Shown here in pieces: positions 7,482 to 15,900 of a DNA stretch of 21,994 bases. The DNA comes from Oceanospirillaceae bacterium UBA7410. GTDB taxonomy: Bacteria; Pseudomonadota; Gammaproteobacteria; Pseudomonadales; Balneatricaceae. Every line of letters begins with the position of its first letter. Within the stretch, counting starts at the first letter, position 1. The stretch lies in the NCBI GenBank assembly GCA_002470565.1, contig DKMQ01000090.1:1-21994 (forward strand). Reading direction: 5' to 3'. The notes under the pieces are model-generated. The model made no database searches and was not told the DNA's origin. It saw nothing but the letters and a program-made list of their open reading frames with translations. Made by a program: the position numbers and the translations under genes.

Positions 7482-9385
7482 CACATATCTTCAAATGGGT
7501 TACTAATAGATAAACTCACATTTTTGGCATAGCCTGGTATATGAATTTCGTTGCGGGTGATCAATAAATCCTCACCAGAAAGAACGTTATGGCCAAACTT
7601 ATACGTTGGTTTTGATAGTCCTCGTATACTTTGTAAGTCGTAATCTTTTGCAGCTTCAATAGGGGCTTCTTGTGCTATGTGCATTTGCTGCATTGCTTTA
7701 GAGCCATGCTTTTTAACCATGAGCTGATTAGCGATATGAGGCCCCATTAATACAGCACTGGCATTATTGCCACCAAAACCTTTAGAGTTTAGCAGCACAG
7801 TATCAATGCCTTCTGTGCCTACCTCGTGGTGCGCAGCTTGAATGGTTAGGTTGCTGTCGTGAACGTCGCTAGCAATGTGGTCGATGGTTTTAATCCCAGG
7901 TAAAATTCCATAGCGCCACACACCTAAAGAAACAGCGAGTTGATCCCCGCCTGCAGTGCCCTGTGAATGACCTAAATAAGCTTTTACCGCAGCAACTTTC
8001 CAGCGATTGATGCCAAAGGCTTTAGCTGTTTCATTAATAACATGAGACTCAGTGATACGATTTTGTGGTGTGCTTGTGCCATGGGCTTGTACACAAGAAC
8101 GCTGGCGAAGAGATTGAGTTCCCAGCATGCTTTCTGTGAGTGCCGCAGCTTTAGCTAAGGTAATATAGTTGCCTATCCCGGGGGCTGAAATAGACTTTTT
8201 ATGGCCGTCAGCGTTAACAAATACACCAGGCACTGCTCCATGTATTTGGGCTCCAAGTTTTAATGCAAGGTCATCGCTAGTAAGTACAATCCACTGAGAT
8301 GCTTCGCCCATAGTGAAGCCACAGTTGGTGGAGAAAGGACGAGAAGTGCGCCGCAGATCTGGTTCAGTCGCAGCATCTAATGCGCTTACCTCATGATCTT
8401 CAGCTAACGCGCCCATGGTCCGGAAACCTTCCATCACTTCCGGAGTGATCGGTGCATCACTACCGCCTACAATCACTAGATCACGGCGGCCACTTTTTAT
8501 GTCTTCAACAGCATTGCGCAAATTGTATAAAAATGTCGCGCATGCACCTAATGCAGACCCAACAGCCCCAACACTGCCTAATAAGTATGCATTAACAAAG
8601 TCGGCTGGCATTTGGCCATAACCTAAAGGCATCTGTTTAGAGGTGATCCGTTTGCCGGTGCTTGGGCTTTTTAGTAAGCCTCCAAAACCTGCTTCATCTA
8701 GTTGGCCAATAGAGTTACTAGCGTAAACAGCGATGCGATCTGGGGCCACTTGGTCTTGCATAGTTTGCCATGGAATACCGGTGGAGCTTAGAGCATCGGA
8801 TGCACCAAAAACAGTCATTTGTAAGTTGCGAGGGTGGTTTCTTGATTGATATAGGGAACCAGGATCAAACCCGTCAGGCAACTGGCCTGCAGCGCTCACA
8901 GGCGCACGTTTTGAGTCAGGTAAAATAGCTGCAAAGCTACCAGAGATGGTCACTTCTACGGTATCACTATCAATAGTAGAGACTTGCCAGTTGTCTGGTA
9001 GTTGAGTGGGTACGTGTCTTTTGCGCATCCGAATACAGGTACAATCACCTGATGAGGGTTGTATTTGGGCTGCTTTATTTAGCACCAGTTGGTATATATC
9101 GTAGGCTTCTGGCCGAATAGGCCGTATCAGGGTAGCTTGGTTCAATTCATCCGTGAGCTGATCAGCTAATTGAGCTTGCGACAGTCCTTGGGTTTGGCCC
9201 GCTAGGTAATAAAGGCCATTGGAAAACGTAGCTTTGTTGGTTAACGTGGCTAGGTCTGTCACCGTATCCAGTTGGCTTTGCTTGTCTAAGTGATCAGCAA
9301 TGAGACGCCGATAACCATGATGAGAGGAGGTGCGACCGGCGGCATTTACTCCGCCAAAACCAATAATGACTGGTAAGCTGGACAC
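7478..9385 (-). CDS. fabY: Beta-ketoacyl-ACP synthase FabY (initiating condensing enzyme)
   Basis: 635-residue thiolase-fold condensing enzyme. The nucleophile is Cys282 (GACATFLYNL); the two catalytic histidines are His435 (QAHGTSTPQNR) and His473 (YLGHSQGTAGGD); the C-terminal GFGGNNASAV is the usual active-site loop. The N-terminus LPVIIGFGGVNAAGR and the length match FabY of Pseudomonas aeruginosa (PA5174), which condenses acetyl-CoA with malonyl-ACP to start fatty acid synthesis in place of FabH. FabB and FabF are only about 410 residues; the extra length here lies mainly in residues 60-190 and the C-terminal 90. The start is GTG at 9385, with GGGGA about 8 bases upstream. The gene follows the DUF3301 gene by 86 bases and may have its own promoter (CATAAT at 9423-9418, no good -35). 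Its stop overlaps the yjjV stop. Confidence 0.88.
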   Translation of the reverse strand: MSSLPVIIGFGGVNAAGRTSSHHGYRRLIADHLDKQSQLDTVTDLATLTNKATFSNGLYYLAGQTQGLSQAQLADQLTDELNQATLIRPIRPEAYDIYQLVLNKAAQIQPSSGDCTCIRMRKRHVPTQLPDNWQVSTIDSDTVEVTISGSFAAILPDSKRAPVSAAGQLPDGFDPGSLYQSRNHPRNLQMTVFGASDALSSTGIPWQTMQDQVAPDRIAVYASNSIGQLDEAGFGGLLKSPSTGKRITSKQMPLGYGQMPADFVNAYLLGSVGAVGSALGACATFLYNLRNAVEDIKSGRRDLVIVGGSDAPITPEVMEGFRTMGALAEDHEVSALDAATEPDLRRTSRPFSTNCGFTMGEASQWIVLTSDDLALKLGAQIHGAVPGVFVNADGHKKSISAPGIGNYITLAKAAALTESMLGTQSLRQRSCVQAHGTSTPQNRITESHVINETAKAFGINRWKVAAVKAYLGHSQGTAGGDQLAVSLGVWRYGILPGIKTIDHIASDVHDSNLTIQAAHHEVGTEGIDTVLLNSKGFGGNNASAVLMGPHIANQLMVKKHGSKAMQQMHIAQEAPIEAAKDYDLQSIRGLSKPTYKFGHNVLSGEDLLITRNEIHIPGYAKNVSLSISNPFEDMC

Positions 9386-9471
9386 TAACGTTTCCCCAAG
9401 ATGAATGACATGAACACATTATGCTGCCATTCTAGCAGAGTGGCGGCTAAACTCTAGGGCTATCAACAATT

Positions 9472-9780
9472 CTAATGTATTCGATGTACATCCAAGTGCA
9501 AGTGAATGGCTTTTTTGCCTAATAAATGCAGTTCACCCCGGCTTCTTTGCTCGCCATCACTGCTAAATTCAAAAGTAAATTGCCGCAAAGGTGAAATGTG
9601 GCCTTTACTATCGCGCTTAAAGCGGGTTTTTTTAAGAGCTACTGTGTCATCAAGTAGCTGAAGGTCTTGTTGTTCGCATTGTTGCTTTGCGAGAGTGCGA
9701 GCCCTATCTTTTGCAGCACTGGTGTCCCACCAGTAATACAAACCTAACACTAAAGGTACTAAAAGCCATTCTAAACTCAT
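9472..9780 (-). CDS. DUF3301 family membrane protein
   Basis: 102-residue protein with one N-terminal hydrophobic segment (LEWLLVPLVLGLYYWW, residues 3-18), then a Lys/Arg/Gln-rich helix and a beta-rich C-terminal part (RQFTFEFSS, GELHLLGKKAIHLHLDVH). The size and the WLL...YWWD opening fit the DUF3301 family of gammaproteobacteria, which has no known function. The start codon overlaps the yciH stop by one base (TAATG), with AGGTGG just upstream, so translation is coupled to yciH. It is the last gene of the five-gene minus-strand cluster. It is probably held in the inner membrane; the orientation of the soluble part is not clear. Confidence 0.75.
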   Translation of the reverse strand: MSLEWLLVPLVLGLYYWWDTSAAKDRARTLAKQQCEQQDLQLLDDTVALKKTRFKRDSKGHISPLRQFTFEFSSDGEQRSRGELHLLGKKAIHLHLDVHRIH

Positions 9781-10118
9781 TATCCACCTGCCTTTTTAAC
9801 CGATGACCAACCATACTTGGACAGTAACACAATTAGAGCATCGCGATGATCGCCTTGTAACTCAAGCACGTTACCTTTTATAGAACCACCAGAGCTGGTT
9901 TTTTGTTTGAGTTCTTTAAGTAAGTGCTTCAGTTGTGTTTCGGCTAGAGGTATACCTGCTACAGTAGTGACTCCCTTGCCTTTTCGTCCTTTAGTTTCTA
10001 AGCGGACGCGGACGTTTCCATCACCTATAGTGTTGCTATTATGACTGCATTGACATTGAGCAAGGCTGCAATCAGGGCACAGCCGACCTTGATCAGTGGA
10101 GTAAACAAGTCTAGACAT
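9780..10118 (-). CDS. yciH: YciH/SUI1 family translation factor-like protein
   Basis: 112-residue homologue of E. coli YciH, the bacterial relative of eukaryotic initiation factor eIF1/SUI1. The SUI1 domain covers about residues 35-108, with the basic loop ETKGRKGKGVTTVAG (41-55) and the SSGGSIKGNVLELQGDHRD core (75-93). The N-terminus has four cysteines, CPDCSLAQCQC (18-28), a likely small metal site seen in several YciH proteins. In vitro, YciH can discriminate against non-canonical initiation complexes; its role in cells is not settled. The gene starts one base after the Bax-like stop and overlaps the DUF3301 start by one base. Confidence 0.9.
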   Translation of the reverse strand: MSRLVYSTDQGRLCPDCSLAQCQCSHNSNTIGDGNVRVRLETKGRKGKGVTTVAGIPLAETQLKHLLKELKQKTSSGGSIKGNVLELQGDHRDALIVLLSKYGWSSVKKAGG

Positions 10119-10119
10119 A

Positions 10120-11157
10120 TTACTTATTCTCTAGGGGGGTGATACCGTGTATAGGGTCTTCAGTCATTGCTATGGGACGTATTAGTTGCACCAGCGCACT
10201 ACAAGGGTGTTGATCATCGTTCCCCCACCAGTTTTTCTGCCATGGTTCTAGTTTATTGGTACGAATCATAGACCTAATGTCATCAATGTAATCGACCCCT
10301 CTAGTAGAGTAGCTTTTTAGCCCTGCAGATAATGCTCGAGCAGAAACAGCGTCGTCATTTTTAATTAGGCACGCTCGAATATGCCGTAACTCTTTATAAC
10401 TTCCATGAGAGTTTAGGTTGCGAATGTATGCGTCTACAGAAGCTTGGGGGTCTTTAAATTTGCGTACTTCATAACTAGCGCCTTCAGGTCGGCCACTTGG
10501 CACTAGGCCGCAACCAACACTAAAACACCATTGGCCGAACAAATTGTTGCCCTGAGTGGCGAAGCGAGAAGTGCCCCATGCGCTTTCATTGGCTGCTTGG
10601 GCCAGCACAAGGGCTTGTGGGATTATATTAATCTTGTGTAATAATAATCTAATTTGTTCTTTTGGCTCTGTGGCTTTAATCTTATAACTCTTTGACAGTC
10701 GCTGGAGGCGTTGGTGTTGTTGTGAAGTGAGTCGCTGAGGATTAATGCGGCCAATTTCTGCACGAAGATGCAATATTTTTTCATTGCCAGTATCTGCTAA
10801 TATTTCTAGATATTTAAAAAAGGTCATCTTTTTTGTTTTTACGTCAACAATAGATGAAAATTTGGGTAGTGGCATTACTTTAGGATTAAATTGAGATTCA
10901 ATGGCGTGACTAATACTTGTGGCTACATTAGCAATAGAAACTGACCGCGTTAGCATATCTGGCTTGTGGGTTAGTCCTGCATTTGACGCATTAGATACAG
11001 TGCTTTGAGTCAATGTCATCAATTGCTTAGTGGGCACAGTCACTATACTTTGAGCTGAATCTCGAACTGGAGTATTTTTAAGTAAAAAAGCAACGATCAG
11101 AACGATGACCAAACCTACCAGCCCAGCGTACTGGCGAAAAAATGCAACAATATTCAT
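10120..11157 (-). CDS. Bax-like protein with glucosaminidase domain
   Basis: 345-residue envelope protein related to E. coli Bax (COG2992) and to the FlgJ/LytG glucosaminidase group. A single hydrophobic segment (about residues 10-27, YAGLVGLVIVLIVAFLL) without a cleavage site suggests an anchor with the rest in the periplasm. The glucosaminidase domain begins near residue 175; QAANESAWGTSRFA (187-200) holds the expected catalytic Glu191, followed by QGNNLFGQWCF, the Cys-containing GCGLVP and the SYEVRKF strand. It is expected to cut the glycan strands of peptidoglycan, though family activity is poorly tested. Residues 30-100 look unstructured. The stop lies one base before the yciH start. 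No strong ribosome site precedes the ATG. Confidence 0.85.
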   Translation of the reverse strand: MNIVAFFRQYAGLVGLVIVLIVAFLLKNTPVRDSAQSIVTVPTKQLMTLTQSTVSNASNAGLTHKPDMLTRSVSIANVATSISHAIESQFNPKVMPLPKFSSIVDVKTKKMTFFKYLEILADTGNEKILHLRAEIGRINPQRLTSQQHQRLQRLSKSYKIKATEPKEQIRLLLHKINIIPQALVLAQAANESAWGTSRFATQGNNLFGQWCFSVGCGLVPSGRPEGASYEVRKFKDPQASVDAYIRNLNSHGSYKELRHIRACLIKNDDAVSARALSAGLKSYSTRGVDYIDDIRSMIRTNKLEPWQKNWWGNDDQHPCSALVQLIRPIAMTEDPIHGITPLENK

Positions 11158-11173
11158 AAGCAGCTATGCTCTT

Positions 11174-11362
11174 CTAGGGCTTTAAACCCTGGGTTTTGAA
11201 ATTAGGCTGCCTTCCTAGCTGAGCTACTAAACGCGCGTTTTCTTGTTGCAATTGTGATATTTCCAGTGTGTTGATTAAGCTTTGGCTTACCAGTAGTTTG
11301 ACCTTACGTTCTAAGGTCTGCAACAGTGTGGTTGTGTCTGATAATGGATATTCGTCAGTCAT
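11174..11362 (-). CDS. Small coiled-coil protein, TIGR02449-like
   Basis: 62-residue protein, almost wholly a predicted coiled coil from residue 10 to 50 (LLQTLERKVKLLVSQ...LEISQLQQENARLVAQL) with Leu/Ile at heptad spacing. Size and pattern resemble the TIGR02449 small proteins and, more loosely, ZapB or SlyX. No function can be assigned. It starts 4 bases after the DUF1244 stop; a GTG one codon upstream (11365) is an equal choice. The Bax-like gene follows after 16 bases, so it belongs to the same operon. Confidence 0.65.
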   Translation of the reverse strand: MTDEYPLSDTTTLLQTLERKVKLLVSQSLINTLEISQLQQENARLVAQLGRQPNFKTQGLKP

Positions 11363-11366
11363 CACG

Positions 11367-11678
11367 TTAAATCTTTGCCAGTTTCTTGGCTTTTTCTATA
11401 GCTGAAAAAGCGCTTACTTGTGCGTCAGTAGCTGGTAATTGATGAGTATTTTTCCATTGTTCATAAGGCATACAGTAAATATGCTCACGGGCTTGATCAT
11501 AATCCATAGGGACATTATTCTCTTCAGCAGCAGCCATCAGCCATTTGCTGAGACAATTGCGACAGAATCCCGCCAATATCATCAGATCGATGTTTTGCAC
11601 GTCTTTGCGTGTGTCTAAATGTTTAACCAATCTACGAAAAGCTGCGGCTTCAAGCTGTGTCTGTGTTTGTTGGTCCAT
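11367..11678 (-). CDS. DUF1244 family protein
   Basis: 103-residue soluble protein with the DUF1244 signature: LEAAAFRRLVKHLDTRKDVQNIDLM, FCRNCLSKWL (38-47) with two cysteines three apart, and a Tyr/Trp-rich C-terminal part (HIYCMPYEQWK). The family is common in proteobacteria and of unknown function; the fold is helical. I chose ATG 11678 because it matches the family N-terminus (MDQQTQTQLEAAAF). An in-frame ATG at 11714 adds 12 residues with no family match. First gene of the minus-strand cluster, divergent from dinB. Confidence 0.85.
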   Translation of the reverse strand: MDQQTQTQLEAAAFRRLVKHLDTRKDVQNIDLMILAGFCRNCLSKWLMAAAEENNVPMDYDQAREHIYCMPYEQWKNTHQLPATDAQVSAFSAIEKAKKLAKI

Positions 11679-11759
11679 ATGAGTCTCGTTAAGTACAAAA
11701 TAAGCGACCGCCATAATATCGCTTTACTCGGCTTAGTGCCAGCAGGCTTCCATGGAGTC

Positions 11760-11787
11760 TTGATCTCTGGCCCATTATAGGTAAAAT
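11760..11787 (+). promoter_or_regulatory. Sigma-70 promoter of dinB
   Basis: TTGATC (11760-11765), a 16-base spacer and TAAAAT (11782-11787), one base off consensus, precede dinB. Transcription should start about 11794, inside the LexA box at 11789-11804, which is a classic layout for SOS repression. Confidence 0.6.
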
Positions 11788-11803
11788 GCTGGATGTATGT
11801 ACA
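11774..11803 (-). promoter_or_regulatory. Sigma-70 promoter of the DUF1244-to-DUF3301 operon
   Basis: On the minus strand TGTACA (11803-11798), an 18-base spacer and a perfect TATAAT (11779-11774) point toward DUF1244. The -35 box lies inside the LexA box and the -10 lies within the spacer of the dinB promoter, so the two promoters overlap face to face. The leader to ATG 11678 would be about 90 bases. Confidence 0.5.
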
Positions 11804-11804
11804 G
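11789..11804. promoter_or_regulatory. LexA box (SOS operator) for dinB
   Basis: CTGGATGTATGTACAG fits the gammaproteobacterial LexA pattern CTG-N10-CAG, with the alternating AT-rich centre. The right half (CTGTACAT on the complement) is closest to consensus and the left half is weaker. It sits directly after the dinB -10 box and covers the likely start point; dinB is a known LexA target in E. coli. Confidence 0.8.
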
Positions 11805-11822
11805 TCTTATGGGAGCGTCTTC

Positions 11823-12890
11823 TTGGTTAGTAGGAAAATAATTCATTGTGATTGTGATTGTTTCTATGCCGCTGTTGAAATGCGAGAGGAGCCAAGTTAT
11901 CAACACAGACCCATTGCCATAGGGGGTGCAGCAAATAGTAGAGGTGTCATCGCGACTTGCAATTATCCAGCAAGAAAGTTTGGGGTTCATTCTGCGATGC
12001 CATCAGCTCAAGCACTTCGGGCTTGCCCAGACCTCTTAATCCTGCCTGGGCGTATGGCATTGTATCGTGAAGTTTCGCAACAAATTATGACTATTTTTGA
12101 ACGTTACTCTAATATCATTGAACCTTTGTCTTTAGACGAAGCATTTATAGATGTGACTGATTCTAGCTTGTTCGGTGGCAGCGCCACCTTAATTGCTCAG
12201 CAAATTAGAGCGGATATTGAAGCGGAAGTGGGTATTACTATTTCTGCAGGAGTTGCACCTAACAAATTTATTGCCAAGGTTGCTAGTGATTGGAGAAAAC
12301 CGAACGGTTTATTTGTAGTGAAACCCAATGAAGTGGATGAATTTAGTGCGCAGTTACCCGTTAAAAAGATACCAGGTATTGGCCCTGTTAGTGCTGCCAA
12401 ATTAGCTGCACAGGGCATCCATATTTGTGCAGACTTACGTGTTTTTAGTGAATTAGAACTGGAGAGGAGTTTTGGTCGCATGGGGCAAACTCTTGCCTTG
12501 CGAAGGTTTGGTGAAGATCATCGTCCAGTACAAACCAGTCGTGTAAGAAAATCTGTTTCTGTAGAAAACACCTATGCTCAAAATTTAACCAGCATAGAAG
12601 GCTGTAGCGATGCTTTGGGTCCACTTTATGAAGAACTTATGGAACGATTTGACAAATTATCTAGCCATTATGCAGTTTCTGGATTAGTAGTGAAGTTGAA
12701 GTTTGCAGATTTTTCACAGCTCACACGAGAACAAGCCAGCACAGATATCCACGTAGATTTTTTTAACGCACTGCTTCAACTGGCGTTTCAAAGTGGCGAC
12801 TGTGACCAACAAGCTAAAGGTGTAAGGTTGTTAGGATTGGGGTTCAAATTAAAGCCCCCAACCCAGCAACAACAATTGCGTCTGTTTTAA
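11823..12890 (+). CDS. dinB: DNA polymerase IV (Y-family translesion polymerase)
   Basis: 355-residue error-prone polymerase that bypasses damaged bases, induced by the SOS response. Catalytic metal ligands are D10 (HCDCDCFYAAVEM) and D105-E106 (SLDEAFIDVT), both offset by two from E. coli D8 and D103-E104. Tyr15 is the likely steric gate. Also present are SAGVAPNKFIAKVASDWRKP, the helix-hairpin-helix IPGIGPVSAAKL and a little-finger domain. The C-terminus ends QLRLF, a good beta-clamp-binding motif. I chose TTG 11823: GGGAG lies 7 bases upstream, the product then begins VSRKIIH like E. coli MRKIIH, and the alternative ATG at 11793 lies inside the LexA box at the predicted transcription start, so it could not have a leader or ribosome site. 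It faces the efflux pump gene with a 13-base gap. Confidence 0.95.
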   Translation: MVSRKIIHCDCDCFYAAVEMREEPSYQHRPIAIGGAANSRGVIATCNYPARKFGVHSAMPSAQALRACPDLLILPGRMALYREVSQQIMTIFERYSNIIEPLSLDEAFIDVTDSSLFGGSATLIAQQIRADIEAEVGITISAGVAPNKFIAKVASDWRKPNGLFVVKPNEVDEFSAQLPVKKIPGIGPVSAAKLAAQGIHICADLRVFSELELERSFGRMGQTLALRRFGEDHRPVQTSRVRKSVSVENTYAQNLTSIEGCSDALGPLYEELMERFDKLSSHYAVSGLVVKLKFADFSQLTREQASTDIHVDFFNALLQLAFQSGDCDQQAKGVRLLGLGFKLKPPTQQQQLRLF

Positions 12891-12903
12891 CCTATTTTAA
12901 TGC

Positions 12904-15900
12904 TTAAGTGCTGCGTTTTTTGCCCGTAACAAGTGCGCCTAAGTTTTCCAACATTAGCACCATTGATGGTACAACGAATAAAATAAGTATGGTGCCAAGT
13001 GCCAAACCAAAGACGATTGATATCGCCATAGGAATGAGGAATTGGGCCTGTAGTGATTCTTCAAATAATATAGGTGTTAATCCTGCAATGGTAGTCATTG
13101 AAGTTAACAATACGGCCCTTAAACGTTGGCATGCTGCTTCTATTATGGCAGCCTTGGGTTCCATGCCTTTTTCACGGAAGCCTTTATAGAACGATAGCAA
13201 CACAATACTGTTGTTGATAACGATACCAGACAAGCCAAATAAGCCAAATAATGACAATATAGTGAGATCTCTATCCATCACAAGGTGTCCCAACACTGCA
13301 CCTGTTAAACCAAAGGGTATGGTAAACATTACAGCAATGGGCCAAGTGTAAGATGTAAACACCCAAGCTAGAACAATGTAGATGAGAATAAGAGCTAATA
13401 CTAAGCCAGTAAGCATGTCACCTAAGGTGTCTCGTTCATCAGCTCTAGCACCACCAAAAGTGATGTTCACTCCATATTGGCGTTCAAGATTTGGGATAAC
13501 TTCTTCCTTTAATGCAGCTATCACTACGTTGGCGTTAGTTGTGCCTACGTCAACGTCGGCCTTTACAGACACTGTTAACTGTCCGTCTTTACTGCTGAAC
13601 TTATCAATACCACGACGCGAGCTAAATTCTACTAACTCCAGTAAAGGCACAGTGTTACCTGTGGGCAGGATAATAGGCAGGGCATACAAAGTGGCAAGAC
13701 TATTACGGTCTTGATCCTTGAGCATCAGCCTCACATCAATTTCATCTGCACCCAAATAGAAGCTCTGTACGGTGACACCATCAAAAGCATATTGCAGCTG
13801 ACGTCCAATATATGCACTACTTAGGCCTAAAGTGGTCGCTTCAGGGGTCAAGCTAAAAATGAGCTGCTCCATACCATACGGGAGGTTATCATCAATGTTT
13901 TGAACTCCAGAAAACACCTTTAATGAGGTCTGTAAATCTAAAGCAGCTGCTTTCATTATGATAGCGCTTGCCCCTGTGATGTTGGCTTCAATAGGTTTTC
14001 CTGGTGGGCCAGACTGAGGTTGGTCAATAATGATTTTTTCTAAGCCGGGTACTTTAGGTATTTTTTTATTCCACACCTCTATGAATTCAGCGTTAGATAT
14101 CAACCTCAATTTCGAGCTATCCAGCTCTACCTGTAATAAAGCCACTTGCTCAGTGCTAGAAATACCTGCAGTAGGCAGCTTGTTAGAACCAAAGTAACTG
14201 ACTCGTTCTTTAATTAAATCGCCACCCAACTCAGCTTCAGTTTCTAATAATGCATCCTCTACTTTCACCAAGTAGGATGCAACTTCACTAGCTGGTGTGC
14301 CACTACTAAATTGCACGTTGGCACGTATATTGTCTCCATCGACGCTTGGGAAGAATGCAAACTGAATTCTGCCGCCAACTAGTAAGCCCACAGCCAAAAC
14401 TAACGTGGTAATAGCCAAACTGAATGTCACTAAGCGAAAATCAATAGCAAAGCTAACAGCAGGGCGAAATACATTATTCTTGAAGTTTTCAAAACCCCTA
14501 TCAAACCAAGCTCTCAAGCGAGCAGGCTTCTTGTTAGCTTGACTCTTAAGGGCATGATGCAAATGGCCTGGTAAGATTAAAAAACATTCAACCAATGATA
14601 CTAAAATAACGCAAATTACCACGATCGGTATATCAGCTAAGATGCTACCAATGATCCCATTGATCAGTAAGAGTGGTAAAAAAGCTGCGATGGTGGTTAG
14701 AGAAGAGGCTGTTATAGGCCCCATCATACGTTGAGCACCCCCTAAAGCAGCTTCTAGCGGAGCTTCACCTTGTTGAAAGTGTGACAAGGTATCTTCGCCT
14801 ACCACTATGGCATCGTCGACAATAATGCCCAAAGCCATGATCATGCCAAAGAGGCTGATCATATTGATGGACCCGCCAATAAAATACATAACACCCCAAG
14901 TGGCTAATAGCGAGGCTGGAATGCCCATGGCAACCCAGAACGCCACTCTTGAGTTGAGAAATATAAACAACAAACCTACTACAAAAAGTAAACCGTACGC
15001 GCCGTTATTAATAAGCAAGCTGATACGGGCCTTTAGTAAGAGCCATTGTTCATTAAATACGGCTATTTCTACACCTTCTGGTAGGCGTTGGCGCGCATCT
15101 ATAACCCATTTGTTCATAATCCCCGCAGTTTTAATGGTGTCATCATTTGCGCTACGCATGATCTCTAGTTGTACGGCGGGCCTTCCTTCATAGCTTATAG
15201 TGCCTTGATCTTCCTTAGGACGTAGGCTTATGTCTGCAACATCACCTAAACGAAGTAGCTGGGCGTTATCCCCGGTAAGTAGTGGCAATTGTTCAAAGCT
15301 GCTTACATCGGACACTTTACCAATGGCGCGTAATTGCCTTGAACCATCTGTGCGACCAGCAGTGCCAGCCATCACATCTTGGCTTTGGTTGTTAATGAGG
15401 CCAGCTATATTTTGCAGCGACAAGCCAAGGTCATGCATGGTGCTGGGCTCTATTTGGATAGCAATTTCTTGCTCAGGTAAGCCACTAATATTGATTTTAC
15501 TGATGCCCCTGCTGAGTAATTCTCGCTCTGCCTGGCGGGCTAAGTTTGTGAGCTCATAGATAGGCCCGTTTGATGTAATCAGCAAGGTACCCACAGCGTC
15601 ATACCTTATAACTTGTCCAACAGTAGGGGTTTCAGCATCATTAGGAAGGTTACGGACGGCATCTACACGCTGTTTAATCGAATTGGTAGCTTCTCCAAAG
15701 TCGGAGCCGCTCTCTATTTCTAAGGCGATTGATACGCCACCACGAGTGGTGCTAGAGGTCACCTTTTTAACATTAGCAACATTCTTCAGCTCTTGTTCAA
15801 CTGGAATAGTAATATTTTTTTGTACATCTTCGGCGGCAGCACCTGGCCAAGCAATATAAACACTAACAACGTCAATGGCAAAGTCTGGAAAAAATTGCGT

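Noticed and set aside
9423..9450. Stem-loop between the DUF3301 and fabY genes (GCTGCCATTCT / AGAGTGGCGGC), possible terminator
   Set aside because: In the sense (minus-strand) transcript the stem has two C-A mismatches, and no T-run follows. It pairs better on the antisense strand.
11793..11822. ATG at 11793 as the dinB start, giving a 365-residue product
   Set aside because: It lies inside the LexA box at the predicted transcription start, has no ribosome site and adds 10 residues absent from DinB proteins.
12837..12861. TTGGGG / CCCCAA inverted repeat near the dinB 3' end as a terminator for dinB or the pump gene
   Set aside because: The stem is 6 bp with a 13-base loop, and neither strand has a T-run after it.
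12908..15559. Several open frames of about 90-130 codons opposite the RND pump
   Set aside because: They mirror the pump codons, have no family features and no ribosome sites; shadows of the real gene.
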